Positions 56,948 to 64,000 of a DNA stretch of 64,000 bases are shown here, one piece after another. Made by a program: the position numbers and the translations under genes. The stretch covers positions 424,318 to 488,317 of the forward strand of contig NZ_JAFLNC010000003.1 in the NCBI RefSeq assembly GCF_017313765.1, given 5' to 3'. The DNA is from Sneathiella sedimenti (lineage in GTDB: Bacteria > Pseudomonadota > Alphaproteobacteria > Sneathiellales > Sneathiellaceae). The notes below the pieces were generated by a model. It was given only the letters and a program-made list of their open reading frames with translations, was not told the DNA's origin and did not search any database. The first letter of the stretch is position 1; each line of letters starts with the position of its first letter.

Positions 56948-57793
56948 CTATTTAATTCCAGCGCGAATGAAACTCTGCACGAATTGCCGTTGGAAGAGGA
57001 GGAAGGCAATAAGTAATGGTCCGGAAGTAAGCAGGGTTGCAGCATTGATCACGGACCACTCCAGTCCACCGTCAACTGCAGCGAAAACCTGAAGGCCGAC
57101 GGTCACGGGGCGGGTTTCCACGGAATTGGTGATAATCAGCGGCCAGAGGAAATTATTCCAGTGATGGCTGACCGACACGAGCCCATAAGCGAGATAGGTC
57201 GGCTTGGCGAGCGGGATATAGACGCGCCAGAGTACCCCTAGGATGGAACACCCCTCAAGCCGCGCCGCATCCTCCAGCTCCTTGGGGATGGTCATGAAGG
57301 TTTGGCGCAACAGGAAAATCCCGAAACCGGAGGCGAGATAGGGCAGGGCAATCGCCGTGATCGTGTCGACAAGTCCCAGATGGCGCATGGTCTTGTAGTT
57401 TTCCACGATCAGGATGTCCGGCATCACCAGAAGCTGCAGCAGAACGAGGGTAAAAAGAACGGATTTCCCCGGAAACTCAAAGCGCGCGAAGGCATAGGCC
57501 GCCAAGGTGCAGAGAATGAACTGCCCGACCAGAATCCCGGTTACCAGAATAACCGTATTCAGGAAATAGCGGCCAAATGGCGCGGCCTCCCAGGCTTTCG
57601 AGAAATTCTCCAGCGTCAGCGGGGCGGTCAGATCAAAGCGCACTTCATAAAGCGCTGGGTGAAACGCCGTCCAGATAGCATACGCGAGCGGCAGGAACCA
57701 CAAGAGCGCCAGAACCCAGGCACCGGTCGTATTGAGAGTCTTGTCCCAGTTGAGCCGGAAGGGTTTTGAGCGGGGAATGACGTGCTCTGTCAT
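56948..57793 (-). CDS. ugpE: UgpE/MalG-type ABC permease
   Basis: A 281-residue permease with six helices. The EAA loop is EDAARLEGCSILGVLWRVYIPLAKP near residue 180 and the family end is VINAATLLTSGPLLIAFLLF. It forms the channel with UgpA and takes ATP energy from UgpC. It is the last gene of the operon and overlaps ugpA by 4 bases. The set is most like the glycerol-3-phosphate importer; other CUT1 importers are possible. Confidence 0.88.
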   Translation of the reverse strand: MTEHVIPRSKPFRLNWDKTLNTTGAWVLALLWFLPLAYAIWTAFHPALYEVRFDLTAPLTLENFSKAWEAAPFGRYFLNTVILVTGILVGQFILCTLAAYAFARFEFPGKSVLFTLVLLQLLVMPDILIVENYKTMRHLGLVDTITAIALPYLASGFGIFLLRQTFMTIPKELEDAARLEGCSILGVLWRVYIPLAKPTYLAYGLVSVSHHWNNFLWPLIITNSVETRPVTVGLQVFAAVDGGLEWSVINAATLLTSGPLLIAFLLFQRQFVQSFIRAGIK

Positions 57794-58683
57794 CGGTAAT
57801 GTACCTTCCGGTCGAGAAAGAAGAACTGCCCGATGGCAAGGATGGAAAGCAGGGCAAGTAGCACGACGGTCAAGGTCGCCGCATAGCCAGTTTGCCAGTA
57901 CTTGAAGGCCTGCTCATAGATATAGAACAGGAGCAATGTGCTGGCATTGTCCGGGCCGCCGCCTGTCATGACAAAGATATGATCGACCAGCCGGAACGCA
58001 TTGATCACGGCGTTGACGGAGACAAACAGGGTCGTTGGCATCAGAAGCGGGAATATGATCCGCCGGAAAAAGGTCCAGCGGCTTGCCCCTTCTATGTCCG
58101 CCGCCTCCTTGAGGGAGGGGGGAATGGTCTGCAAGGCGGCAAGGTAAAATATCATGAAGAAGCCGGCCTCTTTCCAGATAGCAACCGCCATCACCGCCCA
58201 GAGAACTGTATCCGTCTGACCGAGAAGGTTCTGGTCAGGAAGCCCGAAAAGACCGTTCCGGATCTGGTCGATCAGGCCAAATCCGGGTGTATAGAAGAAC
58301 AGCCAGATATTGGCGACAGCGATCAGCGGCAGAACGGTGGGGGTGAAATAGGCCATGCGCAGAAAACCGAGCCCGTGCAGCTTGCCATTCACCCAAAGCG
58401 CCATGACAAGGGCGATGGCGACTGAAATCGGGATGGTCGCCATTGCGTAGAGAAGGTTGTTCCAGATGACCTGCCAGAAAACTTCATCATTTATCAGGGC
58501 CTGATAATTCTCAAGCCCGATGAATTTTGCCGGACGCTTGCCCCGCGGTGTCGAGAAGAAGCTGCTGACGAGGGTGACGATCGCGGGATAATGCGTAAAG
58601 GCGAACAGCATGAGGAGGGCCGGGCTGAGGAGAAGCCAGGCATATATCCAGTTCAATTGTGCTGTCGTTCGCGCGAATTTCAT
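57790..58683 (-). CDS. ugpA: UgpA/MalF-type ABC permease
   Basis: A 297-residue permease with six helices and the EAA loop KEAADIEGASRWTFFRRIIFPLLMP near residue 195. The start is YAWLLLSPALLMLFAFTHYP. The sequence VNAVINAFRLVDHIFVMTGGGP is the family form for UgpA. It lies 63 bases after the binding-protein gene, with a stem-loop in the gap. Confidence 0.9.
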   Translation of the reverse strand: MKFARTTAQLNWIYAWLLLSPALLMLFAFTHYPAIVTLVSSFFSTPRGKRPAKFIGLENYQALINDEVFWQVIWNNLLYAMATIPISVAIALVMALWVNGKLHGLGFLRMAYFTPTVLPLIAVANIWLFFYTPGFGLIDQIRNGLFGLPDQNLLGQTDTVLWAVMAVAIWKEAGFFMIFYLAALQTIPPSLKEAADIEGASRWTFFRRIIFPLLMPTTLFVSVNAVINAFRLVDHIFVMTGGGPDNASTLLLFYIYEQAFKYWQTGYAATLTVVLLALLSILAIGQFFFLDRKVHYR

Positions 58684-58706
58684 TGAGGCTCCCCAAATAT
58701 GGGCGC

Positions 58707-58736
58707 CCCGCCGGCGTAACGGAGAAAGCCGGCGGG
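58707..58736 (-). promoter_or_regulatory. Stem-loop between the binding-protein and permease genes
   Basis: CCCGCCGGC (58707-58715) and GCCGGCGGG (58728-58736) give a perfect, GC-only 9-bp stem with a 12-base loop. It lies just after the ugpB stop in the middle of the operon and has no T tract. Such hairpins protect the upstream message and raise the binding-protein level over the permeases. Confidence 0.6.
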
Positions 58737-58746
58737 ACAGTTTGGC

Positions 58747-60036
58747 TTATCTGTAATCTTTTAGAATTGCGTCGGCCTTCTCCTGGGCTTCCTTGAGGGC
58801 ACTCGACGCATCCTGCTGACCGGTTATTGCCGCAGAGAGAGCATCATTGAAAATCTTCGTGACCCGCTGGTTCTGATAGGTGGAAAGTTCGGGTACGGCA
58901 TATTCCAACTGGTCCCGGGCGACGAGTGCCGGCGGGAAGTCGGCGGTATAGGCCTTCATTTTCTCCGTCTCCCAGGTTTCGGGGCGGGGGGCTACATAAC
59001 CGGTTGCGATTGTCCATTCGGCGGATTGCTCCGGTGCCGTAATCCATTTGACGAAATCAACGGCGGCGCGTTTCTGCTCGTCGCTGGAATCCTTGAAAAT
59101 AAAGAAGTTTCCGCCGCCCGTTGGGGCACCGCGGGAAATTTTCGCAGGCAGCATTGCAACACCGAAATCGAAGGGCGCGTTGGTCCGGACATTGGTCAAG
59201 TTACCGGTTGATGTCCACATCATTGCGGTCTGGCCCTCAAAGAAGGCTTTCGGTGTTGCTCCCCATTCGATAATGCCGGGAGCCATGATTTTGTGCTCCG
59301 TGCTCAGGCTGACTAGATATTCAAGCGCCTCGATGACGGCCGGATCGTCAAAATAGGTCATATTCCCGTCTTCATTGGCGAGCCTTTTGCCATTGGCGGC
59401 AGCCAGCCCCTGGAAGAGCCAGTAAGGAAATCCGGAAGAGGGAATGCGAACGCCCCATCTTGTGACATTTCCGTTGGCGTCCTTCTTGACGAGCTTCTTG
59501 CCGTATTCAACCATTTCCTCCCAGGTGGCAGGGGCTTTTTCCGGATCGAGGCCGGCTTCCTTAAAAGCTTCCTTATTGTAGTAAAGAACTGGTGTAGAGC
59601 GCTGGAACGGGATGCCGTAGGTCTTGCCGCCGGTCTGGCTGTTTTTCATGAACGCGGGATAGAAGGAGTTCAGCCAGGCTTTGTCCTCATCGGTTGTGGC
59701 GACATCGTCAAACGGAATGATGACGTCCTCGTCGATCAGCGTAAACATATCGACCGCCAGGATAACGGAAAGCTGCGGGGGTTTGCCGCCGCGGGCAGCA
59801 GTCAAGGCTTTCGTTACCGTGTCCTGATAGGAGCCGGAGAAAATAGCGTCGATGTTCACATCCTTGTTCTGGGCGGAATATTCATCGGTCAGGGACTGGA
59901 TGGTTTCCGCCGCTTTACCGCCAACAGCAACCGGAAAATAGAATTGAAGATCGACAGCATATGCCGAAGACAGCGTTCCAACGGAAAGGGCAAGCGCCCC
60001 TGCCGTCACGCATAGAGATCTGAATAGTGTTTTCAT
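58747..60036 (-). CDS. ugpB: UgpB-type periplasmic binding protein
   Basis: A 429-residue CUT1 binding protein. The ATG at 60036 has AGGA 8 bases upstream and yields a signal peptide cut near TLSSAYA; a longer in-frame start adds 27 residues. Family marks are LQFYFPVAVGGKAAETIQSL near the N-terminus, GIPFQRSTPVLYYNKEAFKE and APTGGGNFFIFK. The phrase VAVGGKAA is typical of UgpB, so glycerol-3-phosphate or glycerophosphodiesters are likely. It ends just before a stem-loop. Confidence 0.9.
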   Translation of the reverse strand: MKTLFRSLCVTAGALALSVGTLSSAYAVDLQFYFPVAVGGKAAETIQSLTDEYSAQNKDVNIDAIFSGSYQDTVTKALTAARGGKPPQLSVILAVDMFTLIDEDVIIPFDDVATTDEDKAWLNSFYPAFMKNSQTGGKTYGIPFQRSTPVLYYNKEAFKEAGLDPEKAPATWEEMVEYGKKLVKKDANGNVTRWGVRIPSSGFPYWLFQGLAAANGKRLANEDGNMTYFDDPAVIEALEYLVSLSTEHKIMAPGIIEWGATPKAFFEGQTAMMWTSTGNLTNVRTNAPFDFGVAMLPAKISRGAPTGGGNFFIFKDSSDEQKRAAVDFVKWITAPEQSAEWTIATGYVAPRPETWETEKMKAYTADFPPALVARDQLEYAVPELSTYQNQRVTKIFNDALSAAITGQQDASSALKEAQEKADAILKDYR

Positions 60037-60129
60037 GATTTTGTCCTTTCGGTTTTGGTTCTTTCTAGAATTACGACAACTCTTCCTCTGATTTATCCCA
60101 GCACGCTGATCTGGCATTCCATGCCTCGT

Positions 60130-61194
60130 TCAGGTGACCTCAATTCTCTTGCCTGACGCGGGGTCGAACAGATGCACCTTCTCGATTGGCCAGGTCAGCG
60201 AAATCTGGTTTCCGATGGGGGGGAGCTCTCCGGAAATTCTAACAAGGCAGGAGGTATCCCCGATCCGGCAATCTATGAGCGTATCAGCGCCCAGATACTC
60301 GATGTTGCGGATGGTCGCCTTTACGCCGTCTTCCTGTATCCGGATGGTTTCGGGCCGGATACCAATCAGGTGCTCTGGCGTAAACGGCGGAAGGGGGGCA
60401 TGCGGCGCTGCGCGAAGTAAAACGGCCGCAGGTATGATATTCATCGGCGGTGTGCCCATGAATTTCGCCGTGAACACACTCGCAGGTCGTTCGTAGATTT
60501 CGTGTGCCGTCGCGGCATGCTCGATCTTACCCTGATTGAGCAGAACCACCTTATCCGCCATCGAGATCGCTTCAATCTGGTCATGGGTCACATAGACCAT
60601 GGTAAAGCCCAGCTTGGTTTGCAGCTCTCGCAGTTCAACCCGCATGTCATGGCGCAGCTTGGCATCCAGATTGGATAAAGGTTCATCCATCAGACAGATC
60701 GGACGTTCCGAGATTATCGCGCGACCTAGGGCGACTCGCTGCTGTTGGCCGCCGGAAAGCTGGTTTGGTCGACGATCGAGATAGTCGGAAAGACCCAGAA
60801 GCTCGGCCGTTACCTTCAGGCGATGGTCACTTTCCGCCCGCGAAACGCGCCGGACTTTGAGGCCAAAAGTAATATTTTCTGCAACAGACAGGTGAGGGAA
60901 CAAGGCATATGATTGAAACACCATTGAAAGATCGCGCGACGAAGCAGGTTGATCGGTTACATCCTTGCCGCCAATCAGAATGCGGCCGTCATCCACTTCA
61001 TCGAGCCCGGCAATCAGCCTCAAGGTCGTTGACTTGCCGCAGCCTGACGGACCGAGCAGCACCGTGAAGCTGCCGGCCTCGATTTCCAGATCGATTCCGT
61101 CAACCGCCCGGACACCGCCCCAACCTTTTTGGAGGTTCTGCAGCCTTATGGTTTCGCCGGATAGATTAAACAGGCGGGCGTCGTTATCTGTCAT
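60130..61194 (-). CDS. ugpC: UgpC/MalK-type ABC ATPase
   Basis: A 354-residue ATPase with Walker [10 protein letters not shown], signature [15 protein letters not shown] and Walker [17 protein letters not shown], followed by a TOBE domain ([20 protein letters not shown]). The ATG at 61194 has GGGGA 8 bases upstream and overlaps the deoR stop by 11 bases. It is the second gene of the operon, before ugpB, an order unlike E. coli ugpBAECQ. Confidence 0.92.
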   Translation of the reverse strand: MTDNDARLFNLSGETIRLQNLQKGWGGVRAVDGIDLEIEAGSFTVLLGPSGCGKSTTLRLIAGLDEVDDGRILIGGKDVTDQPASSRDLSMVFQSYALFPHLSVAENITFGLKVRRVSRAESDHRLKVTAELLGLSDYLDRRPNQLSGGQQQRVALGRAIISERPICLMDEPLSNLDAKLRHDMRVELRELQTKLGFTMVYVTHDQIEAISMADKVVLLNQGKIEHAATAHEIYERPASVFTAKFMGTPPMNIIPAAVLLRAAPHAPLPPFTPEHLIGIRPETIRIQEDGVKATIRNIEYLGADTLIDCRIGDTSCLVRISGELPPIGNQISLTWPIEKVHLFDPASGKRIEVT

Positions 61195-61969
61195 GGCCTG
61201 CATCCCCTGTGTCACAGACTATGACCTCGGTCTGAGAATTCTGCACGATGGCGCCTGCCCATCCGGGAAGTGCCTCGTCGGTGAAAATCACATTTACATC
61301 GGTAAGTGTGCCGCCCCGCACATGGGCTGCGCGGCCGAACTTCGTATGATCGACGGTCAGGTAGGTCTGGCGGCAGTTGCGGGATATTGCCTCTCTGGCG
61401 GAGACTTCCTCTTCGTCGAAATCGAGAAGCACGCCGTCATCATCCACACCGCCGACGCCGAAAATGCCGATATCAAACTTGTAATTATCGAAGAACTGTT
61501 CCGTTTGTGACCCGAGAATATCCCGGTCACCATGGCGGATTCGTCCGCCGACAATTGTCACATCGAAGGACGGGTTGCTGGAAGCAATCATCGCGACATT
61601 GAGGTTGTTCGTAAAAATACGCAGCTCATTGTGATTCACGAGCGCCTGCATGGTGACTTCCGGGGTTGTACCGATGCTGAACGCGATTGAGGTGCCGTCC
61701 TGAACGCGCGCGGCGACCGCCTTCGCAATCCGCCACTTCTGCTGGATATTGAGGATCTGGCGCTCGCTGTAGTCCAGATTCTGCCGTTTCGGGAGCAGTT
61801 CGACACCGCCATGTACGCGACGCACAAGACCGAGATCGCAGAGCCGGTTGACATCCCGGCGAATTGTCTGGGCTGTCACATCAAACTGATCAGCAAGCCG
61901 TTCAACGGACTGATGCCCCATTTCCTGAACGAGGGTGATGATATGCGTTTGGCGTTGCGAGAGGTCCAT
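61184..61969 (-). CDS. DeoR-family repressor (GlpR-like)
   Basis: A 261-residue repressor. The HTH lies at the start (QRQTHIITLVQEMGHQSVER and DVTAQTIRRDVNRLCDLGLV), followed by RRVHGGVELLP, and the effector domain is the sugar-phosphate sensing fold with SIAFSIGTTPEVTMQAL, TNNLNVA, DIGIFGVGGVDDDG and YLTVDHTKFGR. The ATG at 61969 has GGAAG 6 bases upstream. It heads the importer operon and has two palindromes at its own promoter, so it probably represses itself and the transporter. The effector is likely glycerol-3-phosphate. Confidence 0.9.
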   Translation of the reverse strand: MDLSQRQTHIITLVQEMGHQSVERLADQFDVTAQTIRRDVNRLCDLGLVRRVHGGVELLPKRQNLDYSERQILNIQQKWRIAKAVAARVQDGTSIAFSIGTTPEVTMQALVNHNELRIFTNNLNVAMIASSNPSFDVTIVGGRIRHGDRDILGSQTEQFFDNYKFDIGIFGVGGVDDDGVLLDFDEEEVSAREAISRNCRQTYLTVDHTKFGRAAHVRGGTLTDVNVIFTDEALPGWAGAIVQNSQTEVIVCDTGDAGHDR

Positions 61970-62009
61970 GTGTCTTCCGTTGCAGTGTGTCACGCCCAGA
62001 AGCTAGGAT

Positions 62010-62072
62010 GTTCATATGAACCTTTTTTTATGTTCATATGAACATAATATGACAGTGTCTATGGCTGGTCAA
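62010..62072 (-). promoter_or_regulatory. Promoter and twin GTTCATATGAAC operators of the importer operon
   Basis: The minus strand has TTGACC (-35, 62067-62072), a 17-base spacer and TATTAT (-10, 62044-62049). Two copies of the perfect 12-base palindrome GTTCATATGAAC lie at 62010-62021 and 62032-62043, centres 22 bases apart (two helix turns). The upstream copy is extended to the 20-base TTATGTTCATATGAACATAA (62028-62047), which overlaps the -10. This is close to GlpR-type sites (ATGTTCG...CGAACAT). Confidence 0.8.
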
Positions 62073-62307
62073 GTTTTTGCTAATATAACAGAGGTAGGGC
62101 TATATTTCCATGTGGATCGATGCGTTGAATCGGCATCCAAAGACTAAATTGCCTAATCCGCTCGGCCGCCTCGCTTAATTTATATTCTGGAAAAGGTTCT
62201 TGTTATTGAGAACGGCGTTTTCAACGGAAGGGCAATCGCAGGCAGGTATCAGGCAAAGCGATTGCGGCAAGGTGATATAGGGTGCAGTCCTTACGCGACC
62301 CGGAAGA
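62073..62307. other. Intergenic stretch between the importer promoter and the tRNA-Thr terminator
   Basis: About 235 bases with no supported gene or dyad. With its flanks (61970-62370) it is the gap between the DeoR gene and tRNA-Thr. A frame crossing the tRNA is not accepted. Confidence 0.5.
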
Positions 62308-62332
62308 CTGTTTCTGGTCCTCCCAGAAACAG
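62308..62332. terminator. Second hairpin downstream of tRNA-Thr
   Basis: CTGTTTCTGG (62308-62317) and CCAGAAACAG (62323-62332) pair perfectly over 10 bases with a 5-base loop. It abuts the first hairpin and may act as a backup terminator on the minus strand or as a terminator on plus; no T tract follows. Confidence 0.5.
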
Positions 62333-62369
62333 ATAAGCCCTCGGAAACGGTGTGTTCCCAAGGGCTTAT
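62333..62369 (-). terminator. Terminator hairpin of tRNA-Thr
   Basis: ATAAGCCCT (62333-62341) and AGGGCTTAT (62361-62369) pair perfectly over 9 bases, one base from the tRNA 3' end. On minus it is followed by CTGTTTCTG, moderately T-rich. Confidence 0.6.
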
Positions 62370-62370
62370 G

Positions 62371-62446
<76 letters not shown>

Positions 62447-62535
62447 GTCGTGCGGGCGCAAAATAGTCAGCTTGTGCTGCTTCCACAAGTAAAAAGTTTG
62501 TGTTTTTTTGAAATACCGTAAAAGTCTTGCTTTTG

Positions 62536-63390
62536 CTATGATTTAGAAAGCCGTGCGGCGCGCGCAAGTTCATAAAAAGTGATGGCCGCTGCGTTGGAAA
62601 CGTTCAGGCTTTCCACTTGCGAACTGATGGGTAGCTTGGCGAGCAGATCGCAGGTCCGGGCCGTGAGCTGACGCAGGCCTTTCCCTTCCGCCCCGAGAAC
62701 GATGGCGATCTTTGTGAAATTCGCCGCGGCTTGCTCCAATTCCTGCTCCGCCTGGCCATCAAGGCCGATTCGCCAAAAGCCAAGTTCTGCCAACTGGTCA
62801 AGCGCCCGAGACAAATTGCCGACGCGAATGATCGGTACGACTTCGACCGCGCCAGAGGCGGCTTTGGCCAGAACGCCCGTAACCGGGGGAGAATGCCGGT
62901 CCGGCAGGATGACAGCCGCGACGTTGAAGGCGGCGGCAGACCTCAGAATGGCGCCGACATTGTGCGGATCCGTCACCTGGTCGAGAATGGCGACGACCAT
63001 CGTGCCCTGTCCGGACTCGCGGGTCAGGTCTTCCAGGCTGCGATCAGGGAGCGGTGAGGGAAGGAGGGCAATGCCCTGATGTATGGCCTGGTCGGGGAGA
63101 AGCTTTGCTATGCCATCCTTGTCAGTAAGTTCCGGCGCGACCTGTTCCTCGATCCGTCCCCTCGTTTCCTCGTCCAGCGTTTCGAGCTTGGCTTTGGTGA
63201 GGACAAGACGGCGAATTTTGCGTGCGGGATTCGCGATGGCCGCCATTACAGCATGGTCGCCATACAGCCAGGCCTCCGATGGCGGGCCGGATTTGCCGCC
63301 ATGGCGCGCGCGCGGCGAATTTCTGGCAGAATTCTCCGCCTCCCGCTGGGGTTTCCTGCCCCGGATATTTGCCGACTTGCTTCTCGTCAT
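62536..63390 (-). CDS. rlmB: 23S rRNA (guanosine-2'-O)-methyltransferase RlmB-like
   Basis: SPOUT methyltransferase of 284 residues from the ATG at 63390, with a basic N-terminus (SKSANIRGRKPQREAENSAR). The substrate-binding part follows (WLYGDHAVMAAIANPARKIR) and the trefoil knot has the motifs ILDQVTDPHNVGAILRSAAA, VLGAEGKGLRQL and PISSQVESLNVSNAAAITFY. It methylates G2251 in the peptidyl-transferase P loop. A longer in-frame start at 63534 would run into the tRNA promoter, so it is rejected. Confidence 0.93.
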   Translation of the reverse strand: MTRSKSANIRGRKPQREAENSARNSPRARHGGKSGPPSEAWLYGDHAVMAAIANPARKIRRLVLTKAKLETLDEETRGRIEEQVAPELTDKDGIAKLLPDQAIHQGIALLPSPLPDRSLEDLTRESGQGTMVVAILDQVTDPHNVGAILRSAAAFNVAAVILPDRHSPPVTGVLAKAASGAVEVVPIIRVGNLSRALDQLAELGFWRIGLDGQAEQELEQAAANFTKIAIVLGAEGKGLRQLTARTCDLLAKLPISSQVESLNVSNAAAITFYELARAARLSKS

Positions 63391-63460
63391 GGCGATGCTT
63401 ATATTGTGCTTCGTATCTTGCAACAAGTCAGCATTTCCGTATGGACCGAAAAAAATTGGA

Positions 63461-63477
63461 CAAATCGAAAAGATTTG
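63461..63477. terminator. Small hairpin upstream of the tRNA promoter
   Basis: CAAATC (63461-63466) and GATTTG (63472-63477) pair with a 5-base loop and are followed by CTCTTTTT on plus. It may end readthrough, but there is no upstream plus gene, so its role is unclear. Confidence 0.3.
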
Positions 63478-63488
63478 CTCTTTTTCGG

Positions 63489-63516
63489 TTGACTTTGTTC
63501 GGGAATTTTCGATAGT
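63489..63516 (+). promoter_or_regulatory. Promoter of the tRNA-Tyr/Gly/tuf locus
   Basis: TTGACT (-35, 63489-63494), a 16-base spacer and GATAGT (-10, 63511-63516), about 43 bases before the tRNA-Tyr 5' end. The start site would be near 63522. Confidence 0.55.
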
Positions 63517-63558
63517 GCCGGACACCTTCGGCATTAGTCGGAGGCCTGATGCATGTGC

Positions 63559-63643
63559 GGAGGGGTGCCTGAGTGGTTAAAAGGGACGGACTGTAAATCC
63601 GTTGGCTATGCCTACGTTGGTTCAAATCCAACTCCCTCCACCA
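63559..63643 (+). tRNA. tRNA-Tyr(GUA)
   Basis: 85 bases with CCA encoded. Class II with a long variable arm (GGCTATGCC region). Acceptor GGAGGGG/TCCCTCC, anticodon stem ACGGA/TCCGT with loop CTGTAAA giving GUA, T-arm TTGGTTCAAATCCAA. First gene of the tRNA-tuf locus. Confidence 0.97.
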
Positions 63644-63701
63644 TCTGCATGCTGAAATATATAAGATGTCATGGAGCTGGCATCTTTGAGATGCGAACAA
63701 G

Positions 63702-63775
63702 GCGGGTGTAGCTCAATGGTAGAGCAGCAGCCTTCCAAGCTGAATACGAGGGTTCGATTCCCTTCACCCGCTCCA
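63702..63775 (+). tRNA. tRNA-Gly(UCC)
   Basis: 74 bases with CCA encoded. Acceptor GCGGGTG/CACCCGC, D-arm GCTC...GAGC, anticodon loop CTTCCAA giving UCC, T-loop GGTTCGATTCCC. It lies 58 bases after tRNA-Tyr and before tuf, as glyT does in E. coli. Confidence 0.97.
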
Positions 63776-63815
63776 AGCGCTGGTCAGCGCGTTATAAGTA
63801 GGCCATGGAATTGAT

Positions 63816-63845
63816 AATACCGAATGAGAGAAATTCGGTATTTTT
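63816..63845 (+). terminator. Terminator/attenuator between tRNA-Gly and tuf
   Basis: AATACCGAAT (63816-63825) and ATTCGGTATT (63833-63842) pair over 10 bases, with loop GAGAGAA and four Ts at 63842-63845. It is an intrinsic terminator by form and stands 36 bases before the tuf start, so it can end the tRNA transcript or attenuate tuf. Confidence 0.75.
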
Positions 63846-63880
63846 GGGCTGTGTAATTTATTGCTTCGGGACGACGGAAA

Positions 63881-64000
63881 ATGGCCAAAGAGAAATTTGA
63901 TCGTAGTAAACCGCATGTAAACATTGGCACGATTGGCCATGTTGACCATGGTAAGACGACGCTGACGGCAGCGATCACGAAAGTGCTTGCAGAGCAGAGC
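63881..64000 (+). CDS. tuf: Elongation factor Tu (partial)
   Basis: The first 40 residues of EF-Tu, cut by the right edge. The start [20 protein letters not shown] and the P-loop [14 protein letters not shown] are unmistakable. GTPase that carries aminoacyl-tRNA to the ribosome. A GGA lies 4 bases before the ATG. It follows the tRNA-Tyr and tRNA-Gly genes after a terminator-like hairpin. Confidence 0.98.
   Translation, partial: MAKEKFDRSKPHVNIGTIGHVDHGKTTLTAAITKVLAEQS

Overview
The window is chromosomal DNA from an alphaproteobacterium with a Gram-negative envelope. Evidence: lpxC, bamD, recN and ligA lie close together as at the tail of the alphaproteobacterial dcw region; there is a BigR-like ArsR repressor, a SleB-type hydrolase, an RpoH paralogue, a tandem DUF1127 protein and a tRNA-tuf locus. 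Moderate GC content and many ATGA-coupled genes fit a marine or free-living member (something near Rhodospirillales or Sneathiellales is a guess). I see no phage, insertion sequence, CRISPR array or rRNA.

Layout. 1-4380 (minus): a BMP-type nucleoside ABC importer (binding protein, double ATPase, two permeases, the last cut by the edge), divergent from upp (uracil salvage). 5402-11840: lpxC, an XRE regulator, bamD, recN, ligA. 11854-18116: an aminopeptidase P, two small ORFs (one a double DUF1127 protein), prmA and uvrD. 18170-30550: single genes and pairs, including a ClC protein, hydroxypyruvate isomerase with xanthine phosphoribosyltransferase, an NnrU-like membrane protein, a thioesterase facing a LysR regulator, an M20 amidohydrolase, a metallo-beta-lactamase-fold enzyme, a SixA-like phosphatase, MarR, a half-size EamA protein, a PqiA-like protein and a methyltransferase. 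30581-44484: a MoxR/VWA pair, carbonic anhydrase, an MFS carrier, an RpoH paralogue, SRAP, a candidate 26-residue membrane peptide, CcdA, a quinone-oxidoreductase-like enzyme, ArsR, SleB, an EamA carrier, an SDR, a 2OG-Fe(II) oxygenase and a GlxA-type regulator.

44490-52547 is a surface-sugar island: glycosyltransferases and methyltransferases beside a tight five-gene operon (glucose-1-phosphate cytidylyltransferase, CDP-glucose 4,6-dehydratase, C-methyltransferase, 3,5-epimerase-like, NAD-dependent reductase) that probably makes a CDP-linked C-methylated deoxy sugar. It is followed by an FMO-like flavoprotein that ends tail-to-tail, with a 4-base overlap, against an 886-codon multi-membrane, coiled-coil protein with a beta-rich tail.

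56948-61969 (minus) is a DeoR/GlpR-controlled UgpBAEC-type ABC importer whose promoter and paired palindromic operators can be read directly. The right end holds tRNA-Thr(UGU), rlmB, tRNA-Tyr(GUA), tRNA-Gly(UCC) and the start of tuf, a rearranged version of the tRNA-tufB operon. The least explained items are the 886-codon membrane protein, the CDP-sugar operon, the candidate micropeptide and several long dyads in intergenic DNA.
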